Below are positions 50,070 to 58,702 of a stretch of DNA of 64,000 nucleotides, in pieces. How positions within the stretch are numbered: the stretch's first letter is position 1; each line of letters begins with the position of its first letter. Location: NCBI GenBank assembly GCA_964429995.1, contig CAYSDY010000001.1, forward strand, positions 281,755 to 345,754, in the 5' to 3' direction. Both the position numbers and the translations under genes were made by a program. This DNA comes from UBA583 sp964429995. Lineage in GTDB: Archaea; Nanobdellota; Nanobdellia; Woesearchaeales; UBA583. The notes below the pieces were generated by a model. It was given only the letters and a program-made list of their open reading frames with translations. It was not told the DNA's origin and did no database searches.

Positions 50070-51620
50070 ATGAATAAATTTTTTGATAAAAATGGTATAT
50101 CTTCTTTTGTATCTATAGCCTTATTATTAGTAATTTCAGTTGTAGCTGTAATAGGTTTTCAAATATGGTTTTCTATATACCAAAGTTCTAATTTAGCAAA
50201 TGTAGATCAAAAAAGTTCTGGTGGAACTATAAATAGTTATATTGATAAAGTAATTTATAGTGATATCTATTTTAGAAATGAATATGACAATTTAAGTTTA
50301 ACAGCAGTAAAAGTTGATGGCAGATTGTGTTCTGTTTCTTCACAAAACTTAACTAAGGGTTTAAAAACTATTGATATTGGTAATTGTTTAAATGTAGCTA
50401 AAAGTGTAACACCTGAAGTTTTGTTAGTAACAGATAAAGGTTTGTTTAGTAAAAAAATCTATCTAAAAAATTATAATGGAACAAGTTATTTGGATTGTAA
50501 TTTAGATGGAGTGTCAATACCTCATAATGGTAGTATTTTATTTTATAATACTTCAACAGTTCAATATGGAATAACAACTTGTCATGGTTCTTTTAGAGGT
50601 TGTAATGATGGAGTATTAACAGGTGATTTTGGTTATATATATTCGACATGTACTGTTTTAGGACAAGATATAACACCTGATGCTTTCAATTTTACTAACC
50701 AAACAGATGTTGAATTAAACACAGTAATTACTTCAGAGACTTTAACTCTAACAAGTTATAACGGAACAATTAATGTTTTAGTATCTACTTTAGATGGTTT
50801 AGGTAATCCAGAATTTAGTACAGATGGAGGTTCTACTTGGAAAAGTTTAGGCAATATTACAGAGGCTGAAAATTTAACAATAAGAGTTATATCAATTAAT
50901 GATTATTTGCAATCAAGAGTTGTAAATATAACTGTTGGAAATTATACAACATTATGGAATGTTACAACTAAAGACAATATAATTACAGTTAAATTATTTG
51001 GAGATACTAGAATGTGGTCAAATGGAGAAATAGCAAAAAATTGTTATGATTATTTAAATTCTTCGAAAGAAAATTATCTTTATTCTGGTGATATTGGAGA
51101 TGGAAAATATAAAATAGATGTTGACGGAGTAAATGCTTCTCAAGCATTTGATGTTTATTGTGATATGGATTTACATACAGGAGGATGGATGCTAATTACC
51201 AATCAAAATCCAGCACAAGAAAAATCTTATTTAGCTATTAATAGTTACGATTCTGTTGTTAATAGTACTGTATGGCAAATTTTAAGAGAAAATATGCAAG
51301 AAGGAATTTTAATGAATGACCAGTATAATAATTTATGGTATGCAAATATGGATACTCTTGTGAATTCTTCTTGTGTTAATATTTATAGTTACAATAGTTT
51401 GCTTGATTTCCCACTTGCAGGAGGTCATAAAGTATTATTTCATGATGAAGATTCTGGATGTGCTCTTTCAGGAACTGATTATACACTTGCTATTTTGTTA
51501 AGAAATAATAATCCAGTTATTAATAATTATTATCAAGTTCTTTGGAATTATGCTAATCATAAAATGAATTCAGTGGGAGCATCTGGCTTAGGCTTACATA
51601 GTCTTTTATTTATAAAATAA
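50070..51620 (+). CDS. Pilin-like surface protein with fibrinogen-like C-terminal domain
   Basis: The 516-aa protein begins with the same archaeal type IV pilin-like N-terminus (GISSFVSIALLLVISVVAVIGF) and stalk as the DGR target 2 (VDGRLCSV, LVTDKGLFSKKIYLKN). The C-terminal ~190 residues resemble a fibrinogen-related domain: NCYDYLNSS, GDGKYKIDVDG, FDVYCDMDLHTGGWMLI, DYTLAILLRNN. FReDs bind glycans or acetyl groups. The promoter before ATG 50070 is TATA-like. It is a surface adhesin by inference. Confidence 0.78.
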   Translation: MNKFFDKNGISSFVSIALLLVISVVAVIGFQIWFSIYQSSNLANVDQKSSGGTINSYIDKVIYSDIYFRNEYDNLSLTAVKVDGRLCSVSSQNLTKGLKTIDIGNCLNVAKSVTPEVLLVTDKGLFSKKIYLKNYNGTSYLDCNLDGVSIPHNGSILFYNTSTVQYGITTCHGSFRGCNDGVLTGDFGYIYSTCTVLGQDITPDAFNFTNQTDVELNTVITSETLTLTSYNGTINVLVSTLDGLGNPEFSTDGGSTWKSLGNITEAENLTIRVISINDYLQSRVVNITVGNYTTLWNVTTKDNIITVKLFGDTRMWSNGEIAKNCYDYLNSSKENYLYSGDIGDGKYKIDVDGVNASQAFDVYCDMDLHTGGWMLITNQNPAQEKSYLAINSYDSVVNSTVWQILRENMQEGILMNDQYNNLWYANMDTLVNSSCVNIYSYNSLLDFPLAGGHKVLFHDEDSGCALSGTDYTLAILLRNNNPVINNYYQVLWNYANHKMNSVGASGLGLHSLLFIK

Positions 51621-51901
51621 AATCTAATTATGTATAATATCTTCTAAAACTGTAATTGCTAGACTAAAATGGACCAAACCTAAAACAATCTGGAATCACT
51701 AAACCTCTTGGTTATCTGATATAAAAAAGTCCTCAAATTTCAAGTGCAGGCAAATATCACCCTTTTTTGTCAAAAAACTATTAAAAATTTGTTTTGGGTT
51801 TATAGTTTTATCGAGTTATGTCAATCTCATCTACAACTTCAAGTTTTAATTTCGCTTTTTATTTTTATCTATTTATTGTTATGGATTAATTATTCATATA
51901 A

Positions 51902-53044
51902 CTACTCTTTCTTTAGTTTGGATAATAGGGTTAACTTTTCCTGGTTGTAGGTTTTCCAGTCTTCTTTTAGTATTCCTTTGGTATCTTTAGAGTTTGGGTT
52001 TAGACTCCAGTATATGATATTTGTTATATTTATCTTAGACAAATACTCAATGAACTTATCCTGCCATATCTTATCCTGGTCTTTGTAATCTCCTCCGAAT
52101 TCTCCAATTATTACTGCTCTTGACTGGTTTATTTTTACATGGCCGAAATATCTATCCCAAATTGGGGGCATATTATCGGGGAAATTTTCATCATTAAAAT
52201 AGTCCTGGTTTGCTACTGAAGGGCCGTATGTGTGAGGGGAGAAAATTAATTTTGAAGTATCAATATTGACTAAATCAGTATTTCCTATGTACTCTCCCCA
52301 AAAAGAGTAGTAAGGTATTTCTTCATTTTTTTTCAGTTCAATCCCACCAACTAATATTAACAGATTTGGATTAACTGACAATATTTCATTACCAACTTTA
52401 GTAGAAGTCTGAGCCCACTCATTCCAGGTTATTGAGCCATGAGGTTCATTTTTTATATCAAATCCGATTACACATTTCTTATCTTTATACCTATTAATTA
52501 CTTTTCTTATTACTCTTAAAACTTTTTCTTCATTATAATCTCCCTCATACATTTTTTCGGAAATATGTGTATTGTAATTTCTATGATTATCTAGGATTAT
52601 GTATAAGTCATTTTCACAACCCTTATCTATTAATAAGTCCAATACTTCCATAGAAGTTAACCCTGAGAGCTGAGGATTTATTTCATAATTAATAGTCTTG
52701 GGATAATAGTTCTCATCAAGGTTTTCAATTGAGAGTGGAATTCTTATAGTATTAAAACCTGCATTTTTTATAAGATATAATAAGTTATCTAGTGAATTTG
52801 CCCAAAGACCATGAACTACAGCGTCTGGGGTTTCAAATCCAAACCAGTTAATACCATATATCTGAACTTCATTACTACATGAATCAATTATTTTTGTGTT
52901 ATTTACAAACAAATACATATTATCATTATTGCACTCAATGTTTTTCTGAGGAGAATTCCCTATTATATCTTCATAAAAGAAAATAAAACTACTTGCAAAC
53001 AATAATAGAATAAATATAATTAATAATCTCAATTTTAATATCAT
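51902..53044 (-). CDS. GH5 glycoside hydrolase (endoglucanase-like), membrane-anchored
   Basis: The 380-aa protein starts with a hydrophobic anchor (about residues 5-24), then a GH5 TIM barrel: YGINWFGFET, NTIRIPLS, ILDNHRNY, FDIKNEPHGSI with acid/base Glu about 200, and VIIGEFGGD with nucleophile Glu about 315. It should cleave beta-1,4-linked glucans or mannans outside the cell. Its ATG follows at once on the stop of the LamG gene (TAAATG), so the two are translationally coupled. The interval 51621-51901 has no clear gene. Confidence 0.87.
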   Translation of the reverse strand: MILKLRLLIIFILLLFASSFIFFYEDIIGNSPQKNIECNNDNMYLFVNNTKIIDSCSNEVQIYGINWFGFETPDAVVHGLWANSLDNLLYLIKNAGFNTIRIPLSIENLDENYYPKTINYEINPQLSGLTSMEVLDLLIDKGCENDLYIILDNHRNYNTHISEKMYEGDYNEEKVLRVIRKVINRYKDKKCVIGFDIKNEPHGSITWNEWAQTSTKVGNEILSVNPNLLILVGGIELKKNEEIPYYSFWGEYIGNTDLVNIDTSKLIFSPHTYGPSVANQDYFNDENFPDNMPPIWDRYFGHVKINQSRAVIIGEFGGDYKDQDKIWQDKFIEYLSKINITNIIYWSLNPNSKDTKGILKEDWKTYNQEKLTLLSKLKKE

Positions 53045-54094
53045 TTATCTTTTAATAATTTTTTTCTCAATTACTTTATCATTAGTCACAAAGACTATTT
53101 CATATTCCTTTCCTTTCACGAGATTACAACTTTCAACATTAAAAGAATTTATATTTCCTATATTATTAAAATTTGTCCCTGCATATATAAACCTGGCCTG
53201 AGTTGAATTTATGGCCTGATTATATATTTTCAGTTCATCAATATGGCCTACATAATTGTCACTATGATATATATTTATGGCTCCTACTACTAAGTCAGAA
53301 TTTGATGTTTTTAAATTATTAAATGAGTAATTTGTTACAGAAACACCGTCTCTGAAAACATTAATTCTTGAACCTGTATATGAAAAAATAAAGTGATGCC
53401 ATTGACCATCTTCATCATTTGTATTTGTCTTACCATATATGTTGCCGCTACTATTTGTTAAAGCCATATATAGTTCATCATTTGGGTTATCTAAACAAAC
53501 TTCATATGATTCTGCCCAGCCTCTTGATAGTAATCTAGGATTTGCATTATAATTATTTCCTACTTTTGTCCATAATACAATACTAAAGTTATCTGTAAAG
53601 TTTATTATAGGGTCATAGTTTATCAGGATACTACTATTATAAAAATTATAAGAATTACCTATTTTCCCTGAAGAAATATTAATAGGGTCTAAAATTATAC
53701 CATTTAGATTATTTCCTGATATATCTTCACTTATATTATGGGTTCCGTTATTTAAGATTCTATCAAAAGGCATATGAAGTATAAGGTTTCCTTCAATATT
53801 TGAATTATTTAGAAAGTCCTGATAAACACATTTACTACCACTATTATCTTTAATTTCAATTTTACTAATACTTTTTTGTTCCAAATCACCCTTAACGTAT
53901 AATTCGCCTCCAAATATTCCTTCAATAGTTATAATGTCATTAATACCTGATTTTTCCTCAACTTGAACTAAGGTTGCCTCTTGATAATTGTCATACCAGG
54001 TTTGTAATGAGACAATTGAGATTATAGCTACAACTAAAAGTAATAAGGATGCAACTACTGCACTAACTGATTTTTTAGAATCAATAAAAAACAT
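53045..54094 (-). CDS. Pilin-like surface protein with LamG/concanavalin-like domain
   Basis: The 349-aa protein has the archaeal pilin-like N-terminus (SVSAVVASLLLLVVAIISIV), a short stalk (SKIEIKDNSG), then a LamG-type jelly roll: LILHMPFD, SYNFYNSSILIN, FSIVLWTKVG, WHHFIFSYTGSRINVFRDG and YVGHIDELKIYNQA. It probably binds polysaccharide. Being coupled to the GH5 gene, it suggests a surface glycan-degrading complex. The N-terminal anchor relates it to the proteins at 33103-33720 and 50070-51620. Confidence 0.82.
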   Translation of the reverse strand: MFFIDSKKSVSAVVASLLLLVVAIISIVSLQTWYDNYQEATLVQVEEKSGINDIITIEGIFGGELYVKGDLEQKSISKIEIKDNSGSKCVYQDFLNNSNIEGNLILHMPFDRILNNGTHNISEDISGNNLNGIILDPINISSGKIGNSYNFYNSSILINYDPIINFTDNFSIVLWTKVGNNYNANPRLLSRGWAESYEVCLDNPNDELYMALTNSSGNIYGKTNTNDEDGQWHHFIFSYTGSRINVFRDGVSVTNYSFNNLKTSNSDLVVGAINIYHSDNYVGHIDELKIYNQAINSTQARFIYAGTNFNNIGNINSFNVESCNLVKGKEYEIVFVTNDKVIEKKIIKR

Positions 54095-54163
54095 ATATTC
54101 TTTTTAATATATGTTAGTTTTTATAAAGATTTGTTTTTAATTATAATGACACTTCCCAAAACT

Positions 54164-54172
54164 CTTATAAAC
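54164..54172 (+). promoter_or_regulatory. TATA box for a small gene
   Basis: CTTATAAAC lies 26 nt before ATG 54194, pointing to that ATG as a leaderless start. Confidence 0.4.
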
Positions 54173-54193
54173 ATTAACTATCAATTTATTTTT

Positions 54194-54403
54194 ATGATAA
54201 TTGTACCTGCTTTAGCAAGAGTCTATAACAACTATAGAAATAACACTAAATCTGGGCAATATGCTCTTTTAGATATTGAAGAACTTGTTGAACTTTTGCC
54301 TGTTATTGAAAACCATAAAACTGATTCACATATTGTTTTAGGTGGGTCTTATAATAATGTTCACCTGCCAAGTCAAAATAAAAACCCTCCGACCGGGATT
54401 TGA
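54194..54403 (+). CDS. Small hypothetical protein
   Basis: The 70-aa frame from ATG 54194 (VPALARVYNNYRNNT, YALLDIEELVELLPVIE) has coding-like composition and a TATA box at leaderless distance. The in-frame TTG 54131 is less likely. Its last 19 nt lie over the 3' end of tRNA-Glu(TTC) on the other strand. It matches no family I know and could be a remnant. Confidence 0.4.
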   Translation: MIIVPALARVYNNYRNNTKSGQYALLDIEELVELLPVIENHKTDSHIVLGGSYNNVHLPSQNKNPPTGI

Positions 54404-54459
54404 ACCCAGGTCCCCGGCTCGAAAGGCCGGAATGATTGGCCGGACTACACTATCGGAGG
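54385..54459 (-). tRNA. tRNA-Glu (anticodon TTC)
   Basis: Acceptor CCTCCGA pairs with TCGGAGG on the minus strand. Anticodon stem CCGGC/GCCGG holds loop CTTTCGA with TTC. The T-arm reads TGGGTTCAAATCCCG. No CCA or intron is seen. Confidence 0.92.
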
Positions 54460-54507
54460 ATAATAAGAAAAATTACAAAAGCATTTATAAACTTTTGTAT
54501 GGGACAC

Positions 54508-54582
54508 CGATCCCGGAGGGATTCGAACCCTCGATCCACAGCTTAGAAGGCTGTTGTCATATCCAGACTAGACCACAGGACC
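54508..54582 (-). tRNA. tRNA-Arg (anticodon TCT)
   Basis: Acceptor GGTCCTG pairs with CGGGATC (two wobbles). Anticodon stem ACAGC/GCTGT holds loop CTTCTAA with TCT. The T-arm is GAGGGTTCGAATCCCTC. No intron is seen. Confidence 0.9.
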
Positions 54583-54763
54583 AGATATTAATAGAAAATA
54601 AAAAAACACTTATAAATCTTATTGTTGCTTGAAATTCATTTGTGGGTATAATTTATATCAGCAGTCCTGTTTATTATATCTTTTTGTTTCTTATTGTTAG
54701 TAGTATCATGTCACAATAGATCAGACAATTAAAATTTATATAAAAAAATGTAATAGAAAAATT

Positions 54764-56407
54764 ATGGAAAGAAAGTATATAGTAATAACAGGAGGAGTTC
54801 TTTCAGGGTTAGGAAAAGGGGTCAGTTTAGCCAGCATAGGATTGTTTTTATCTGAAAAATATAATGTGGTTCCTATCAAATTGGATGGGTATCTTAATGT
54901 TGATCCTGGAACAATGAACCCTTATGAACATGGAGAGGTTTTTGTGTTGGATGATGGAGCAGAAGTTGATATGGATTTTGGACATTATGAAAGATTTATG
55001 GATATAATAGCAGATAAGGAACAGAGTCAAAGTATGGGGAAAATATATGATTTTGTAAGAAAAAAGGAACGTGCTGGAGATTATCTTGGCAAAACTGTAC
55101 AATTGATTCCTCATGTAAGTGATGCTATAATTGAGAAGATTTTTAGCATTGCTGATGAAAAAAATGCTGAAATAGTGCTTATAGAGATTGGAGGAACTGT
55201 TGGTGATTTAGAAAATGAAATATTTATTGAGGCTGCAAGACAATTAAAGCAGAAGGTTGGAGAGGGTAATATTGCGTATTTGCATTTAACGTTTTTACCT
55301 ATTCCTTATGGAGTAAAAGAACAAAAGACAAAACCAACTCAACAAAGTGTTTCATTGCTTCATCAAAAAGGTATTTGGCCTGAATTTATATTGTGTAGAT
55401 GTCAGGAGTTTTTAACTGAAAATTCAATTAAGAAAATTGCATTGTTTTGTAATGTAAAAGAAGAAAATATAATATCTATGATAGATGTTGATGAGATATA
55501 TAAAATACCTAATCTTATTAAAAAGCAGGGCTTGATAGATTTGATTGATAAAAAGCTTAATCTTAATCTTTCTGAACCTAAAAAGCTTAATGCTTGGAAT
55601 ATGCTTTTGGAAAAAGGAAAAGTGGGCGATATTAATGTTGGGATAGCTGGTAAATATACTAATCTTGAGGATAGTTATGCCAGCATAGTTGAAAGCTTAA
55701 AACATTGTTCTTATTTTTTTAATACTAATATTCATATAAATTGGATAGATACATCCAAAGAAATAAATCCAAACGAAATAAATAATATGGATTGTGTAAT
55801 TATTCCTGGTGGTTTTGGTTCAAGAGGTATAGAAGGGAAAATAGAAGTTATAAGAATAGCTAGGATAAATAAGATTCCTTTGCTTGGAATATGTTATGGT
55901 TTACAACTTGCTGTTATAGAATTTTTAAGGAATGTGTGTAATATTAAGAATGCAAGTTCATTAGAACTTGGTTGTGATTTGAAAGATGCTGCAATAACAT
56001 TACTTGATGAACAAAAGGAAATAACTGAAAAAGGAGGGACTATGCGACTTGGAGCTTATGATGCAAAATTAAATGAGAGTATGACATTAAATCTTTATAA
56101 GGAATTAGGTTTAGTTTTTGATGAAAATGTGATTTCAGAGAGACATAGACATAGATATGAGGTTAATCCTGCTTTTACTGATTATTTTGAAAAGGAAGGG
56201 TTAAAAATTATAGGTAAGAGTTCTGAGAGAAATCTTGTAGAATTTATTGAAATGGATACTTTAATACATCCTTTTTTTGTTGCAACACAGGCACACCCTG
56301 AATTGAAATCAAAACTAGAAAGGCCTTCGCCTTTATTTTATGGTCTTATAAAAAAAGCAATAGAAATAAAAAAAAATAATTCAGAAATTAAATATTCTGA
56401 ATTGTAG
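54764..56407 (+). CDS. pyrG: CTP synthase
   Basis: The 547-aa protein has the synthetase domain (GGVLSGLGKGVSLASIGLFL, DPGTMNPYEHGEVFVLDDG, FGHYERF) and a class I glutaminase domain (GICYGLQLAV with the nucleophile Cys, and HRHRYEVNP). It converts UTP to CTP with ammonia from glutamine. Full length; the elbow is GICYGLQ where GICLGMQ is usual, a mild change. It overlaps the convergent rpl10e by 20 nt. Confidence 0.96.
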   Translation: MERKYIVITGGVLSGLGKGVSLASIGLFLSEKYNVVPIKLDGYLNVDPGTMNPYEHGEVFVLDDGAEVDMDFGHYERFMDIIADKEQSQSMGKIYDFVRKKERAGDYLGKTVQLIPHVSDAIIEKIFSIADEKNAEIVLIEIGGTVGDLENEIFIEAARQLKQKVGEGNIAYLHLTFLPIPYGVKEQKTKPTQQSVSLLHQKGIWPEFILCRCQEFLTENSIKKIALFCNVKEENIISMIDVDEIYKIPNLIKKQGLIDLIDKKLNLNLSEPKKLNAWNMLLEKGKVGDINVGIAGKYTNLEDSYASIVESLKHCSYFFNTNIHINWIDTSKEINPNEINNMDCVIIPGGFGSRGIEGKIEVIRIARINKIPLLGICYGLQLAVIEFLRNVCNIKNASSLELGCDLKDAAITLLDEQKEITEKGGTMRLGAYDAKLNESMTLNLYKELGLVFDENVISERHRHRYEVNPAFTDYFEKEGLKIIGKSSERNLVEFIEMDTLIHPFFVATQAHPELKSKLERPSPLFYGLIKKAIEIKKNNSEIKYSEL

Positions 56408-56912
56408 TTCTTATTGGTAATTTTGTTGAAGCAACTTTTAAAGCACTTCTTCCAAAGTTTTCTTCACCCTCTTGTAAATAAAGTTCAAATATAGGAGCTC
56501 CTTTAAAGATTCTTGCAGCTGTTCCTATTGTTTTTCCAAAACTGTGTTTCATACCTGTTGAAAGTCTATCGGCACCTGCTCCTGCTGCTAGAGGATTTTC
56601 TCTTATAACATGATGAGGATAAGCTTTTACTCTTAGGTAAAATCCATCTTTACCGTATTTTTTTTCAATTTTTCTTAAAATCACAACTCTTGCAGATTCA
56701 ATAGAGTTAGCTCTTATTTGTGCATCATCTCTTGAAATCATAACAAGTTTTATAGGGAATTGTTCAAATCCAGCTTTTAGAGAACCCATGTCGTATTTAA
56801 TAACTTTTTTACCTGGTCTGGATTTAACAAAACCTTTTTTCCTATATTTTGAAAATCTTGTGTAAGGCCTTTCAAGAGTTCTATAAGCGGTCCATTTTCT
56901 TAATTTTGCCAT
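56388..56912 (-). CDS. rpl10e: 50S ribosomal protein L10e (L16 family)
   Basis: The 174-aa protein matches archaeal L10e: WTAYRTLERPYTRFSKYRKK, FYLRVKAYPHHVIRENPLA, GADRLSTGMKHSFGK and GTAARIF. It lies by the central protuberance near the tRNA path. It is the last gene of an operon running rpl31e, rps19e, rpl35ae, rpl10e on the minus strand, 8 nt after rpl35ae. Length is normal. Confidence 0.95.
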   Translation of the reverse strand: MAKLRKWTAYRTLERPYTRFSKYRKKGFVKSRPGKKVIKYDMGSLKAGFEQFPIKLVMISRDDAQIRANSIESARVVILRKIEKKYGKDGFYLRVKAYPHHVIRENPLAAGAGADRLSTGMKHSFGKTIGTAARIFKGAPIFELYLQEGEENFGRSALKVASTKLPIRTTIQNI

Positions 56913-56920
56913 TTTACGAT

Positions 56921-57193
56921 TTAGTTAATACTAACTTTTCCTCCTATAGCTTGTCCTGGCATTCCTGTTTCAAAAAGTACTCTTACAGCACCTTTGTTTC
57001 CATGAACAGATGATATTATACCAGATATTTCTTTTTTTGCCTTACCTTGGCAAACATAAGTCACTTTTTTGCCTATTAAAGAGACAGCTTTTGCTTTATC
57101 CACTAAAGGGACTACAACTATCATCTGATTTGGCTTTTGAGTTCTTCTGCCTCTTCTGTAATTTATTATAAGTCCTTCCATTTTAATTTTCAC
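56921..57193 (-). CDS. rpl35ae: 50S ribosomal protein L35Ae
   Basis: The 90-aa protein is L35Ae: RRGRRTQKPNQMIVVVPLVD, GKKVTYV, KKEISGIISSVHGNKGAVRVLFETGMPGQAIG. It overlaps rps19e by 11 nt, showing tight operon packing. L35Ae is patchy among archaea, so its presence is mildly informative. Confidence 0.93.
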   Translation of the reverse strand: MKIKMEGLIINYRRGRRTQKPNQMIVVVPLVDKAKAVSLIGKKVTYVCQGKAKKEISGIISSVHGNKGAVRVLFETGMPGQAIGGKVSIN

Positions 57194-57557
57194 TAGATTT
57201 TAGCAAATCACTTCCCTCTTTTGTTATTACTTTTCCGTATTTCTTATCAGAAACCTGTTTTATGAATCCAGCACTTTCAAGTTGCTGTAACGACTTTCTT
57301 ACTATATTTCTTGATCCATCTTTTTTGATGTCTGTTTTATGACCTCTATTTTGTCTTCCACCATAAAACTTTGCAAGTTTATTTGCACCAATTGGTCCAT
57401 ATTTACGTACCTTTTTTAGAACTGATGCAACTCTTACATACCACCAGTCAGGATCTACAGGAGGTCTTTCTTTTGACACACCAGTTTTAACAAAAGGAGC
57501 CCATATAGGTGCCTTTATGTGTTCATTGGCTTTTATAGCTTCAACTAGTTTATTCAT
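57183..57557 (-). CDS. rps19e: 30S ribosomal protein S19e
   Basis: The 124-aa protein matches S19e: IWAPFVKTGVSKERPPVDPDWWYVRVASVLRKV-like run, YGPIGANKLAKFYGGRQNRGHKT and SLQQLESAGFIKQ. It is part of the four-gene ribosomal operon, overlapping rpl31e by 8 nt. Length is typical. Confidence 0.94.
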   Translation of the reverse strand: MNKLVEAIKANEHIKAPIWAPFVKTGVSKERPPVDPDWWYVRVASVLKKVRKYGPIGANKLAKFYGGRQNRGHKTDIKKDGSRNIVRKSLQQLESAGFIKQVSDKKYGKVITKEGSDLLKSSEN

Positions 57558-58026
57558 CTTTTTTTACCTCTTTTTTTTCAGTTTTCAGCTTTTTGTTTGT
57601 TTTTGTATCAGCCAAATTCTGACCTTCTTTGTTTGAATCATCCTTTTCAACTGATTCTACATCAATTGCCTTTTCTGATTTTAAATCAGCTGGCTTAACT
57701 TCTTCTTTTTCAACAGTTGCATTCTTTTCTTCATAAAGTCCTAGGTACTTATCAACACCAACCTCTATAAGGTTTACAATGACTTTTTCCTCAAGACCTA
57801 TTTTTTTCTTTAAAGCAACAACATTGACCTTTCCTGGAGGGTTCTTTATACCATTAGCCCATAACTTATGATTTAGTTCAGGACAAACGATAACGTTGTC
57901 TGTTTTCATGTGTTTACATATAAACTCCTTTAAAACAGACACAGCTTTTTTACTCCTTCTCCATTTGGGGGCAAATCTTGTTTTTCTCCTCAATGGGATT
58001 ACATATTCCCGCTTAAGCTCTGCCAT
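57550..58026 (-). CDS. rpl31e: 50S ribosomal protein L31e with C-terminal extension
   Basis: Residues 1-90 are L31e: REYVIPLRRKTRFAPKWRRSKKAV, FICKHMKTDNV and LNHKLWANGIKNPP. The remaining ~65 residues are a low-complexity Lys/Glu/Asp tail, longer than usual for the family and probably disordered. It is the first gene of the operon; tRNA-Gly is 105 nt upstream on the same strand. Confidence 0.92.
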   Translation of the reverse strand: MAELKREYVIPLRRKTRFAPKWRRSKKAVSVLKEFICKHMKTDNVIVCPELNHKLWANGIKNPPGKVNVVALKKKIGLEEKVIVNLIEVGVDKYLGLYEEKNATVEKEEVKPADLKSEKAIDVESVEKDDSNKEGQNLADTKTNKKLKTEKKEVKKDE

Positions 58027-58130
58027 TTTTTAATTTTGAAAACAGATTTATACTATAAAAATAGACAAATCTTACTATAAAGTAATATATATTATCTTTT
58101 AAAGGTTGTGTTTTAGATTAGAAAAAGATA

Positions 58131-58202
58131 TGCATCTGCCGGGATTCGAACCCGGATCACCAGCTTGGAAGGCTGGGATTCTAGCCGTTGAACTACAAAT
58201 GC
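58131..58202 (-). tRNA. tRNA-Gly (anticodon TCC)
   Basis: Acceptor GCATTTG pairs with CAGATGC (one wobble). The anticodon loop CTTCCAA on stem CAGC/GCTG gives TCC. The T-arm is CCGGGTTCGAATCCCGG. Confidence 0.92.
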
Positions 58203-58457
58203 TATTAAAAGTATGAATTCTTAATGGTTTATAAATTTTTTTACTATTTTTTTTGTTACTTTATCTTGTAAGATATTTATTAATAATCTTAAATCATAGA
58301 AGGCTACAAAAAATCTAATAGTTTAAAAAGGGAACTATGTGATCCCTTACAATATGGATGTTTTACAACGCTATTTTTTAAATAAGCTTGTTAAAAACAA
58401 TTTTTTTTAAAATTATGTATAGTTAATTTTATAAAACGAGTTTTATTAACATATTTT

Positions 58458-58649
58458 ATGATAATCCCTGTAAGATGTTTTTCATGTGGTAAGGTATTAG
58501 GTAGCAAGTGGGAAAAATATCAGAAACTTCTAAAAGAAGGTAAAAGTCAAAAGGAAGCATTGGATGAACTTGGACTTGAGAGATTCTGTTGCAGAAGTGC
58601 TGTTATGACTAATGTTGAAAGCATAGATGTCATAGGAAAATACGAGTAA
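58458..58649 (+). CDS. rpoN: DNA-directed RNA polymerase subunit N
   Basis: The 63-aa subunit (Rpb10) has the zinc motif VRCFSCGKVLG...RFCCRSAVM. RpoN joins subunits D and L in the assembly platform of archaeal RNA polymerase. Length is normal. It is followed by gatE after 53 nt. Confidence 0.96.
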   Translation: MIIPVRCFSCGKVLGSKWEKYQKLLKEGKSQKEALDELGLERFCCRSAVMTNVESIDVIGKYE

Positions 58650-58702
58650 GATAATTTTTTTTATTTAAAAAACTATTTAAATATTTAAACAATAATAATT
58701 TT

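Noticed and set aside
51744..51950. Small plus-strand frame between the FReD and GH5 genes
   Set aside because: Low-complexity Phe/Leu/Tyr content in AT-rich DNA, no promoter or motif; it overlaps the GH5 3' end.
58321..58400. Possible H/ACA guide RNA upstream of rpoN
   Set aside because: There is an AAGGGA/TCCCTT hairpin followed by ACA, but the stem is too short and lacks a pseudouridylation pocket or kink-turn.
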